The notes under the pieces: generated by a model
What the model saw: the letters and a program-made list of their open reading frames with translations, nothing else
Told to the model about the DNA's origin: nothing
Databases searched by the model: none
Shown here: positions 1-5,319 of the stretch, piece after piece
Layout: every line of letters begins with the position of its first letter
Numbering within the stretch: position 1 is the stretch's first letter
Made by a program: the position numbers and the translations under genes
Assembly (NCBI GenBank): GCA_028706995.1
Contig: JAQTVR010000078.1
Span: 1 to 5,802, forward strand
DNA from: Dehalococcoidales bacterium
GTDB taxonomy: Bacteria > Chloroflexota > Dehalococcoidia > Dehalococcoidales > UBA5627
Direction of reading: 5' to 3'
Length of the DNA stretch: 5,802 nucleotides

Positions 1-124
1 GCCCCGGCAGGATAGTGGCCTTGAGGATGTTGAAAGAGAGGTCAAATTCCCTGACCAGGTTGCAGACGATCGGTCTATCTACGATATCTTGCGGGAAGCG
101 AAGCACCAGCATGCGTGAATACAT
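1..124 (-). CDS. NIL-domain protein, N-terminal part (runs off left edge)
   Basis: Reading the minus strand from ATG at 124-122 gives an open frame of 41 codons to the window edge, beginning MYSRMLVLRFPQDIVDRPIV and continuing with CNLVREFDLSFNILKATILPG. The alternation of a beta strand (MLVLRF), an 'IVDRPIVCNLVREFDLSFNIL' helix/strand and 'KATILPG' is the start of the NIL domain, a small ferredoxin-fold ligand-binding domain. NIL domains occur at the C-terminus of MetN-type methionine ABC ATPases and, in Desulfobacterota, at the N-terminus of short 4Fe-4S ferredoxin-like proteins. Starting at residue 1 with the NIL domain favours the latter, but the iron-sulfur part would lie outside the window. 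The start is supported by a minus-strand Shine-Dalgarno GAGGTGA (135-129), 4 bases from the ATG. The gene is divergent from everything else here and probably marks the chromosomal edge of the accessory region. The plus-strand open frame over the same bases is an antisense shadow. Confidence 0.8.
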   Translation of the reverse strand, partial: MYSRMLVLRFPQDIVDRPIVCNLVREFDLSFNILKATILPG

Positions 125-177
125 AGCATCACCTCATGGTAACTTGGACGGCCTCGTAAAAAGCCGTTTCTATGTCT

Positions 178-206
178 TATTTATGCTTTTTTGCGGCTTA
201 TGTCAA
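178..206 (-). promoter_or_regulatory. Putative sigma70 promoter for the NIL-domain gene
   Basis: On the minus strand, TTGACA (206-201) is a perfect -35 box. It is followed after 17 bases by TAAATA (183-178), which matches only 3 of 6 -10 positions; CATAAA two bases earlier matches 4 of 6 with a 15-base spacer. The transcript would start near 172, leaving a leader of about 48 bases. That leader holds a small ACGGC/GCCGT hairpin (148-152 with 163-167) before the GAGGTGA ribosome site. The region is AT-rich, so chance matches are likely. Confidence 0.35.
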
Positions 207-237
207 ATTTTCAATGTTGGAATTCTCTTAGAAATAG

Positions 238-265
238 TTGACAAATGAACTTATTCTCACATAAT
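238..265 (+). promoter_or_regulatory. Putative sigma70 promoter overlapping the start of the 264-968 gene
   Basis: TTGACA (238-243), a 16-base spacer, then CATAAT (260-265; 5 of 6 matches to TATAAT). If used, transcription would begin near 272. That is downstream of the ATG at 264, so the next in-frame ATG (318) would be the real start. The -10 box shares bases with the ATG at 264, so promoter and upstream start cannot both be right unless another promoter lies further upstream. Confidence 0.3.
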
Positions 266-968
266 GTCCTTATATTTCGTACAACAATATAAAAGTAATG
301 TTAGATTAAAAAATCTCATGAATTACGAAAAATCTATATACTTCCGCGATATCGAAAATGTGGAACATTTTCTTTTTCAAATCATTAATTATGGAAAAGA
401 TACCGAACATCTTAAATTTGTTTTTAACTCACGAAAAGATTCGACAGGTATTACCTATACCGAGTCAGATATTTCATTTGAGAAGTCAGATATTGTTGGT
501 CGATATTCAGAAATAACATACCATAATGATGGAACCATACTGTTTAAATTTCCCAAAGGTAACAATCAAAACAACAACCTTTATGTAAATCCCTTTGGTA
601 AAGGATTTAGCAATCTTCCTTTACAAGAAATCAGGGCTTGGATTCCTATTATTAGTTATAAAATCGCTGAGTACTCACTTTGCAAAAAAATAGAATCAAA
701 GTTTCCTATTTTTGTACCTACTCATAAAAAGATATTTGATGGTACTCCCTTTGAGTGCATTATTTATCTTGGACATATGGCCTATGCTAACCCACCAAAC
801 AATGGGCCTATCGAAATGATTTTTCGCCTTAATGATATTGCAGAAAATATTGACCTAATTATATGGTTTTTCAAATCAAATTTTCGAGGTCAAATTCATC
901 GAATCCCAAATACAGCTATAGATGTTATCATTAAGAATATTATAAATGTTGTTGAAAAAAATTCTTAG
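264..968 (+). CDS. Hypothetical protein, AT-rich, possible integron-cassette gene
   Basis: An open frame of 234 codons from ATG 264 to TAG 966-968. I do not recognise the family. The product looks soluble: no signal peptide or clear membrane segment, mixed charged and aromatic residues, and a strand-rich first half (for example KSDIVGRYSEITYHNDGTIL). Its more distinctive second half includes FDGTPFECIIYLGHMAYANP and ends in a helical tail rich in Ile and Asn. Codons are strongly A/T-ending, unlike the NIL and methyltransferase genes, which suggests foreign origin. Neither possible start has a good Shine-Dalgarno. ATG 318 (Met19, MNYEKSIYF) is an alternative that would fit the promoter-like sequence at 238-265. 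An attC-like structure begins 8 bases after the stop codon, the usual spacing in gene cassettes. Coding status is fairly secure from length in AT-rich sequence with no stop; function is unknown. Confidence 0.65.
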   Translation: MSLYFVQQYKSNVRLKNLMNYEKSIYFRDIENVEHFLFQIINYGKDTEHLKFVFNSRKDSTGITYTESDISFEKSDIVGRYSEITYHNDGTILFKFPKGNNQNNNLYVNPFGKGFSNLPLQEIRAWIPIISYKIAEYSLCKKIESKFPIFVPTHKKIFDGTPFECIIYLGHMAYANPPNNGPIEMIFRLNDIAENIDLIIWFFKSNFRGQIHRIPNTAIDVIIKNIINVVEKNS

Positions 969-976
969 AAAAATTT

Positions 977-1042
977 ATCTAACATCGGGCTGACGGAAGC
1001 GCGGAAAAAGCGCCCGCGCTTCCGTCAGCCCAGGCGTTAGCT
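977..1042 (+). other. attC-like recombination site (integron cassette)
   Basis: ATCTAAC (977-983) fits the RYYYAAC consensus of the outer left attC box. GTTAGCT (1036-1042) fits GTTRRRY except for C at the sixth position. CTAAC (979-983) and GTTAG (1036-1040) pair exactly. Inside them, GGGCTGACGGAAGCGCGG (987-1004) pairs perfectly over 18 bp with 1014-1031, across a 9-base loop. Unpaired ATC (984-986) and AGGC (1032-1035) separate the two stems. The total of 66 bases is within the known attC range (about 57-141), and the right end CAGCCCAGGCGTTAG closely resembles ordinary cassette sites. Against it, the inner stem lacks an obvious extrahelical base, which attC sites use for strand choice, and no second attC or integrase gene is visible. 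An isolated site or remnant of a cassette array is the best reading; a pure terminator is the alternative. Confidence 0.5.
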
Positions 1043-1047
1043 TTTTT
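979..1047 (+). terminator. Probable rho-independent terminator after the unknown gene
   Basis: The same inverted repeat (18-bp G/C-rich stem plus the CTAAC/GTTAG outer stem) is followed, one base later, by six T residues (1042-1047). In RNA this would work as an intrinsic terminator for the gene ending at 968, whether or not the DNA is also a recombination site. The bulge between the two stems is atypical for a dedicated terminator. Confidence 0.5.
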
Positions 1048-1151
1048 CATTGAGTATAGGTGTTAACTGAATATGATCTCTTTTAAGTATTTGTTCAAAA
1101 TTCAATAGTGTATTTATTAAAAGTCAATATTTTATCCCCAGGAGCAAAGAA

Positions 1152-2408
1152 ATGAAGGCGTCTTTCGAAAAAGAAATAAATCAATTTATTGATCATGTTG
1201 ATAGCCTTAGAACTACTCTTCCCTTAATGATGAACTCGCTTAGTTCTTCAATGGAAACCGCTGCGGAAAATATTCAGAAATTCATTGAGACCAATAATAT
1301 TTTTACCGAAGAAAAAGAGGCAGATGAGAATGATGAGGTTGTCCTTAAATTTTCAATTAAACACGACCACCTGAAGGAGTTCAAGAAATTCGGTTCTGAA
1401 ATGAACAACGCAAAGTTGGCGAATTCATTTATACCAAGGTCATTATTTGTCGCTCTTGTGAGTCAGTACGATGCGTATTTAGGGAGGCTTATACGGGTTT
1501 TATTTAGCATAAAACCTCATTTGATTACTTCTTCTGAAAGGCAAATGAACTTTGCTCAGCTCTCAAAATTTGAAAACATGGATCAGGCAAAAGAATTTAT
1601 AATGGAGAAGGAGATAGAATCAGTACTCAGAGACAGTCATTTTGAGCAGTTTAATTGGTTAGAGAAAAAATTAGAAATACCATTAAGAAGGGAGCTTGAT
1701 ATTTGGCCAGATTTTATAGAATTAACTGAAAGAAGAAACTTGTTTGTTCATACTGATGGAAAAGTTTCTAGTCAGTATTGTAGTATTTGCAGGGATCATG
1801 GTGTAACCTTTCAGAATTGCATTAAAGTTGGAGATACGCTTTCTGTGGATCCAAAATATTTTAGTAAGTGCTGCGATTGTATTTTTGAAATCGGAGTAAA
1901 ATTAGGTCATGTTTTATGGAGGAAACTGGATCCAGATGATCTACAAAATGCAGATAAAAATTTGAATAGCATTTGCTATGACCTGATTGATAGAGAACAA
2001 TATCATCAAGCACTGACTATGCTATCTTTTGCAACTGAAACGCTAAAAAAGCATTCTTCTGAAGAAATGGAACTCTACTTTCTACTCAATAAGGCTCAAA
2101 CATTGAAATGGATTGGAAGTCAGGATGATTGTAATAAGATATTAGATTCTCTCGATTGGACTGTAAAAGGTTATAAGTATAGGCTTGCTAGGGCAGTATT
2201 AAAAGATGATTTTCCTGAAGCCGTCAGAATAATGAAACTGATTGGTACAACCGGTGAAATAGATGCACCTTCGTATAAGCATTGGCCAATATTTAAAGAG
2301 TTTAGAAAAACTGAAGATTTTGATAACGCATTCATAGGGATTTTTGGTCACGACTACTTAGTTGAGAACAAAGAAATCAAAATTCCAAAGAAAGGTGGAT
2401 CGGGTTAA
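1152..2408 (+). CDS. HEPN-type putative RNase with Cys-rich segment and TPR-like C-terminus
   Basis: 418 residues. The start is ATG 1152, with AGGAG (1140-1144) 7 bases upstream. Residues 1-60 look helical with an acidic linker (EEKEADENDE, 53-62). Residues about 95-200 form the probable HEPN fold: a long helix LFVALVSQYDAYLGRLIRVLF (98-118), then a helix ending in ERRNLFVH. R195-N196-x3-H200 is the R-N-x3-H signature (Rx4H) of catalytic HEPN ribonucleases, found in abortive-infection proteins, HEPN/MNT toxins, RnlA, Cas13 and others. Next come C210-x2-C213, C223 and C240-C241-x-C243, possibly a metal-binding site. From about 270 to 395 there are helix pairs (YHQALTMLSFATETL; EEMELYFLLNKAQTLKWIG; DFPEAVRIMKLIG) resembling degenerate TPR/Sel1-like repeats, plausibly a sensor or scaffold. 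The gene is monocistronic and AT-rich. Inferred role: RNA-cleaving defence effector. No partner antitoxin is adjacent, so regulation would be internal. The family name is not certain. Confidence 0.7.
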   Translation: MKASFEKEINQFIDHVDSLRTTLPLMMNSLSSSMETAAENIQKFIETNNIFTEEKEADENDEVVLKFSIKHDHLKEFKKFGSEMNNAKLANSFIPRSLFVALVSQYDAYLGRLIRVLFSIKPHLITSSERQMNFAQLSKFENMDQAKEFIMEKEIESVLRDSHFEQFNWLEKKLEIPLRRELDIWPDFIELTERRNLFVHTDGKVSSQYCSICRDHGVTFQNCIKVGDTLSVDPKYFSKCCDCIFEIGVKLGHVLWRKLDPDDLQNADKNLNSICYDLIDREQYHQALTMLSFATETLKKHSSEEMELYFLLNKAQTLKWIGSQDDCNKILDSLDWTVKGYKYRLARAVLKDDFPEAVRIMKLIGTTGEIDAPSYKHWPIFKEFRKTEDFDNAFIGIFGHDYLVENKEIKIPKKGGSG

Positions 2409-2823
2409 TTTATAATTGATCTCTAATATTTTCCAAGATTTTAGTCTTAGATTTCGCATATGACCTTACATCTTGAAAACTGATGGGAACGGGAAGTGGG
2501 ACAATCCTATATCCTCCTGTCAAGCTAAAAATGAAAAGAATATAAAATCAGTTCATGGGAGAGTGGGAGTAGGACGCCCTTAAGATTCTAAGTTGACAAT
2601 GTATTAGGAAAGTGAGAGGAACAGGGGGCGTTGCTTCTGAGATTGCTTTTTTTTGGTTTGGAAAAGAGTGTAACAGGAGTAAACTCCGTCAGTATTGCAC
2701 AAGCGATTGGATAGAAGGCGGATGGTGTGGGAGGGGGAAGTCGTGAGGCTCCTCCCTATCCCGATTCCCCCCTCCGGGGCACTGCTCAACTGCCGCGTTG
2801 GGGTATAGAAAAAAAGAGGTAAC
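2409..2823. other. 415-base intergenic region, no convincing gene
   Basis: Between the HEPN gene stop and the methyltransferase start I find no supportable coding frame on either strand. Its first half is AT-rich and its last 100 bases are G/C-rich, which suggests a junction between two separately acquired segments. Minor elements: a 12-base palindrome GGAGTAAACTCC (2676-2687), a T8 run (2647-2654) without a stable stem before it, an isolated TTGACA (2593-2598) with no -10 box at the right distance, and the competing hairpins annotated separately. No clear terminator follows the HEPN gene. Confidence 0.6.
2729..2779 (+). promoter_or_regulatory. Competing hairpins in the leader of the methyltransferase gene
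   Basis: GGGAGGGG (2729-2736) can pair with CTCCTCCC (2749-2756; 7 Watson-Crick pairs plus one G-U). Alternatively GGAGGGGGAA (2730-2739) can pair with TTCCCCCCTCC (2765-2775), with one extra C. Part of the latter, CCCC (2769-2772), can instead pair with GGGG (2776-2779). These structures exclude one another, as in attenuator-type leaders. There is no T run, so control of transcription by termination is not supported. The element ends about 45 bases before the start codon. Function is inferred only. Confidence 0.25.
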
Positions 2824-3747
2824 ATGAAGACAAAGACAGTCCCACATCCTATCCCATACCAAGGCAGCAAGCGAAATCTTGCGGCGGATATCCTACGGTA
2901 CTTCCCGCAAAAGGTCGGGACGCTGTACGAGCCATTTGCCGGTTCGACTGCGATTACCATAGCCGCTGCAGTGAATAAACTTGGCCATCGCTACCATATC
3001 AATGATCTAAACAAGCCCCTTATGGACCTATGGCGTGCCATCATCGAAACACCTGAAAAAATTGTGTCCCAGTATGAAGCACTCTGGAGGAAGCAACTAG
3101 ATGACCCACGGTCTTTCTATGACAAAGCACGAAATGACTTCAATCGTACCGGCCGTTCCGACCTTTTCCTATACCTGCTGGCTCGTTGTGTTAAAGGCTC
3201 TGTGCGATACAACTCACAAGGCGAATTCAACCAGAGTCCAGACAACAGGCGACAGGGAATGCGACCGGAAACAATGCGCTTGCAGATTCTTGGTGCTTCG
3301 TATTATTTGAAGGGGAAGACAACTGTCACGTCGATGAACTACCGTGATATACTTGAAAAAGCTACACCAGCCGACCTTGTCTATATGGACCCTCCATACC
3401 AGGGGGTCTGTGGTAACAGGGATACACGATACCTGCAAAGCGTTCAGTTCTGCGAATTCGTGGAAGCACTCGACGATTTGAACCAGAAGGGCATTCGCTA
3501 TCTGGTCAGCTACGATGGTCGTACCGGGGTTAAGACCTTCGGTAAACTCCTCCCGGAGGAACTTAATCTGACACTGATAGAGCTTTATGCAGGCCGGTCC
3601 ACCCAAGCAACACTCTTGGGAAGAGCCGATGTTACCATTGAGTCGCTGTACCTGTCCCCAAGCCTTGCCGACGAACTGGCGCATGTTCCGACGGTATATC
3701 GCTACACACGGGGAGAGCAACTTTGCCTTAGGGAGGGCCGCAAATGA
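2824..3747 (+). CDS. DNA adenine N6-methyltransferase, D12 class (Type II R-M modification subunit)
   Basis: 307 residues, the usual size for Dam-like D12 enzymes, which transfer a methyl group from S-adenosylmethionine to N6 of adenine in a specific DNA site. Motifs appear in family order: PYQGSKR (11-17), the counterpart of the FxGGKR start; YEPFAGS (35-41), the SAM-binding loop; INDLNKPLMDLW (59-70), an acidic ribose-contact motif; and DPPY (189-192), the catalytic motif IV. The segment between (VKGSVRYNSQGEFNQSPDNR, 123-142) replaces the VPYG-type element of true Dam and probably belongs to target recognition; the target site cannot be read from sequence. The start codon follows GAGGT (2816-2820) closely, 3 bases away. 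The stop overlaps the next gene as ATGA (3744-3747), so the two are translationally coupled. An orphan or phage methylase is possible, but the coupled endonuclease makes restriction-modification more likely. Confidence 0.9.
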   Translation: MKTKTVPHPIPYQGSKRNLAADILRYFPQKVGTLYEPFAGSTAITIAAAVNKLGHRYHINDLNKPLMDLWRAIIETPEKIVSQYEALWRKQLDDPRSFYDKARNDFNRTGRSDLFLYLLARCVKGSVRYNSQGEFNQSPDNRRQGMRPETMRLQILGASYYLKGKTTVTSMNYRDILEKATPADLVYMDPPYQGVCGNRDTRYLQSVQFCEFVEALDDLNQKGIRYLVSYDGRTGVKTFGKLLPEELNLTLIELYAGRSTQATLLGRADVTIESLYLSPSLADELAHVPTVYRYTRGEQLCLREGRK

Positions 3748-4466
3748 AAGCGAAGGATCTGCCCCGCGAATTCGTGAAGAAGTGCAAGGCAGTCACGGCT
3801 AAGAGGCCCCGCACAGTAATCGACCATATCCTGAAGCATGGACAGATCACAACTGAGGAGTTGAAGGAGAAGTACGGATACAACCATCCCCCAAGGGCAG
3901 CTCGAGATGTCAAGGAACAAGGCATCCCATTGGAGATGTTCCGCGTTACCGGGAGTGATGGCCGTAAGATCGGGGCTTATCGCTTTGGCGATCCCAAGAA
4001 GGCAAGATTCTCAAAGCTCAGAGGCCGGACCGCCTTCGCCAAGCAGCTTAAAGCGAAATTGATCGGCCTCCATGGGAGTCGTTGCGCCATCTATCTCGAA
4101 GAGTTCGAAGAGCGGCTTCTTCAGATCGACCATCGAATACCATTCGAAGTCGCCGGTGATGATGAAACGAAAGTGGAGGATACGAACTCGTACATGCTTC
4201 TCTGTGGGTCAGCCAACCGTGCAAAGTCTTGGTCATGCGAGCACTGTGTCAACTGGCAAGAGATGAAGAAGCCGGAGATATGCGGGAGATGTTACTGGGC
4301 CTATCCGGAAGACTACGACCACATCGCTATGCGACAAGCGCGCCGCGTGGACATTATGTGGTCTGGTGATGAAGTATCAGTTTACGACCGGCTCAAAAGA
4401 AGAACGCTGGAACTCCAGAAAGATATCCCCAAGTACATCAAGGAAATTATCAAGAAGAATCTATGA
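3744..4466 (+). CDS. HNH endonuclease, probable Type II restriction enzyme
   Basis: 240 residues. ATG 3744 has GGGAGG (3731-3736) 7 bases upstream and overlaps the methyltransferase stop by 4 bases. N-terminus (about 22-70): a winged-helix-like DNA-binding segment, RTVIDHILKHGQITTEELKE then YNHPPRAARDVKEQGIPLE. Nuclease domain (about 107-185): LQIDHRIPF holds D129-H130, NSYMLLC holds N148, and SANRAKSW holds N158, giving an H-N-N version of the beta-beta-alpha-metal HNH site. Two CxxC pairs follow (C165/C168 and C180/C183), a likely structural zinc site. The first Cys pair of canonical HNH proteins is reduced to a single C114 (RCAIY). The C-terminus is basic and helical. Inferred role: cuts unmodified DNA at the site protected by the upstream methyltransferase. 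No separate controller (C) gene is present; placing the nuclease second, translationally coupled, would let methylation come first. A homing-type HNH is less likely given the coupling and domain make-up. Confidence 0.82.
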   Translation: MKAKDLPREFVKKCKAVTAKRPRTVIDHILKHGQITTEELKEKYGYNHPPRAARDVKEQGIPLEMFRVTGSDGRKIGAYRFGDPKKARFSKLRGRTAFAKQLKAKLIGLHGSRCAIYLEEFEERLLQIDHRIPFEVAGDDETKVEDTNSYMLLCGSANRAKSWSCEHCVNWQEMKKPEICGRCYWAYPEDYDHIAMRQARRVDIMWSGDEVSVYDRLKRRTLELQKDIPKYIKEIIKKNL

Positions 4467-4493
4467 ACCCCAATCGGGTAGCCGGGGGTTTTT
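4466..4493 (+). terminator. Rho-independent terminator of the R-M operon
   Basis: AACCCC (4466-4471) pairs with GGGGTT (4485-4490), and CGG (4475-4477) pairs with CCG (4482-4484) around a GTAG loop, with a three-base AAT bulge. T residues follow (4489-4493). It begins on the last base of the endonuclease stop codon and separates the R-M operon from the toxin-antitoxin genes. Confidence 0.7.
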
Positions 4494-4513
4494 ATCCCCC
4501 AGCTCCCACACCA

Positions 4514-4540
4514 CCTAGCATCCGTCTGCGGCGGACTAGG
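4514..4540. repeat. Inverted repeat upstream of the higBA-type pair
   Basis: CCTAG (4514-4518) pairs with CTAGG (4536-4540), and inside it TCCG (4521-4524) pairs with CGGA (4532-4535), leaving a 7-base loop and a two-base CA bulge. It lies just before the toxin reading frame, where HigA-type antitoxins usually bind to repress their own operon, so it may be the operator. It could also be a recombination scar or an mRNA hairpin. No good -35/-10 pair was found around it. Confidence 0.4.
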
Positions 4541-4604
4541 CGATTCATATGATTATTTTCATCCACGCGTCAAAGCCGAAATCGAATCATGGCCTGACGA
4601 CATA

Positions 4605-4862
4605 TTGGCCGATTTTGCACGTATTGTGGAGCTTCTGATGGAGTTCGGGCCACATCTGCGCATGCCGCATTCACGGGCAATGGGCGGAGGTCTTTTCGAG
4701 TTGAGACCACGCGGCAGGGAAGGCATCGGTCGCGTGTTTTATTGTTTCGTCATTGGCCAGCGTGTCGTGATACTCCACGCTTTCGTGAAAAAAACACAAG
4801 AAACCCCGGAGCAAGAATTGAAAATTGCCCGGAAAAGGCTTAAGGAGGTTCAGAATGGCTGA
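4605..4862 (+). CDS. higB: HigB/Gp49-type toxin (RelE superfamily), N-terminus disrupted
   Basis: From TTG 4605 the frame gives 85 residues of a RelE-fold mRNA interferase of the HigB/phage Gp49-like family, ribosome-dependent RNases that cut translated mRNA. Family hallmarks seen: PHSRAMGGGLFELR (21-34), GIGRVFYCF (40-48), VVILHAFVKKTQETP (54-68) and the C-terminal helix ELKIARKRLKE. The frame stays open upstream to 4482, and residues encoded from 4548 (YDYFHPRVKAEIESWPDDI) match the family's usual N-terminus. No ATG, GTG or TTG precedes them in frame. TTG 4605 is the first possible start, has no ribosome site, and would delete the first beta strand and part of helix 1. The ATG at 4549 is in another frame; one added T at 4556-4559 would join it to give MIIFHPRV. 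Stop overlaps the antitoxin start by 8 bases. The toxin is probably inactive or starts unusually; a base error is also possible. Confidence 0.75.
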   Translation: MADFARIVELLMEFGPHLRMPHSRAMGGGLFELRPRGREGIGRVFYCFVIGQRVVILHAFVKKTQETPEQELKIARKRLKEVQNG

Positions 4863-5214
4863 ATTAAAATATAAACCGGTTCCTCATGACCATGAGGCGT
4901 TCCTCAAAAAGGCATTGAAGCGGAAGGATTTCAGGGAAGCATACGAAGACCTGGAAGAGGAGTACACACTTGTTCGCGAGATGCTTGCCGCACGATCCAG
5001 GGCCGGCCTTACCCAGGAAGCGGTAGCGGAGCGGATGGGAACAACAAAAAGCGCCGTTTCTCGTTTGGAAGCAGCGGGGAAACATGCGCCATCCTTGACT
5101 ACTCTGAAAAAATATGCCCAGGCTGTCGGCTGTCATCTGGAAATCAAGCTGGTGCCGGACACTTGCCGAACCAAGCGCTCAACACGGACCGCCAAAAAGC
5201 AGGCGGCCGGTTAG
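4855..5214 (+). CDS. higA: HigA-type antitoxin, XRE-family helix-turn-helix
   Basis: 119 residues from ATG 4855, chosen because AGGAGG (4843-4848) lies 6 bases upstream; the longer frame from TTG 4825 has no such site. The N-terminal 40 residues (HDHEAFLKKALKRKDFREAY) are helical, as in antitoxins paired with Gp49-type toxins. The XRE/Cro helix-turn-helix spans about 42-97: GLTQEAVAERMGTTKSAVSR (51-70), then LEAAGKHAPSLTTLKKYAQA. The tail is basic (KRSTRTAKKQ). Expected role: neutralise the HigB-type toxin by complex formation and repress the operon. The toxin-first order and the overlap with the toxin stop are typical of higBA. Unlike the toxin it is intact with an excellent ribosome site, so it may persist as a solitary antitoxin or regulator. 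Confidence 0.88.
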   Translation: MAELKYKPVPHDHEAFLKKALKRKDFREAYEDLEEEYTLVREMLAARSRAGLTQEAVAERMGTTKSAVSRLEAAGKHAPSLTTLKKYAQAVGCHLEIKLVPDTCRTKRSTRTAKKQAAG

Positions 5215-5261
5215 CGCGGCGGGAACGGCCTCTAAAGTTATTACGGTAAACAATTTTTAAA

Positions 5262-5290
5262 TTGACATTCTCCCATCGCAGATATACATT
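5262..5290 (+). promoter_or_regulatory. Putative sigma70 promoter of the mazEF operon
   Basis: TTGACA (5262-5267) is a perfect -35 box. At 17 bases downstream TACATT (5285-5290) matches 4 of 6 -10 positions; TATACA (5283-5288) is an alternative with a 15-base spacer. Transcription would start near 5297, giving a leader of about 22 bases that contains AAGGGGA (5306-5312). Either -10 choice lies inside the palindrome at 5281-5297, which fits autorepression by the MazE-MazF complex. Confidence 0.6.
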
Positions 5291-5306
5291 GTATATCATA
5301 TATGTA
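5281..5306. promoter_or_regulatory. Palindromic operator overlapping the mazEF promoter
   Basis: GATATACA-T-TGTATATC (5281-5297) is a perfect 17-base palindrome with a single central base. A second, overlapping symmetry links TACAT (5285-5289) with ATGTA (5302-5306), so the same left arm can match either of two right arms. The E. coli mazEF promoter has a comparable 'alternating palindrome' bound by MazE-MazF. Position over the -10 region and before the ribosome site makes an autoregulatory operator the simplest reading. Confidence 0.6.
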
Positions 5307-5319
5307 AGGGGACATAACT

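Noticed and set aside
15..248. Plus-strand 77-codon open frame at the left edge
   Set aside because: It is antisense to the NIL-domain start, which has recognisable protein sequence and a ribosome site on the minus strand.
2551..2582. Resemblance of ATGGGAGAGTGGGAGTAGGACGCC-like sequence to the 3' part of a 5S rRNA
   Set aside because: Only about 20 bases resemble the 5S end, with an apparent internal duplication; the rest of a 5S gene and its closing helix are absent, so chance or an unidentifiable fragment is more likely.
2593..2598. TTGACA as a promoter -35 for the R-M operon
   Set aside because: No acceptable -10 sequence occurs 15-19 bases downstream.
2640..2654. T8 run as a terminator of the HEPN gene
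   Set aside because: No stable stem directly precedes the T run.
2604..2960. Minus-strand 118-codon open frame before and into the methyltransferase
   Set aside because: It overlaps the conserved N-terminus of the methyltransferase antisense, and its product is low-complexity with no family resemblance.
3214..3720. Minus-strand 168-codon open frame inside the methyltransferase gene
   Set aside because: Antisense shadow of the segment carrying DPPY and the target-recognition region; no ribosome site or recognisable domain.
5205..5230. GGCCG/CGGCC inverted repeat at the end of higA as a terminator
   Set aside because: Five-base stem with a long loop and no following T run.
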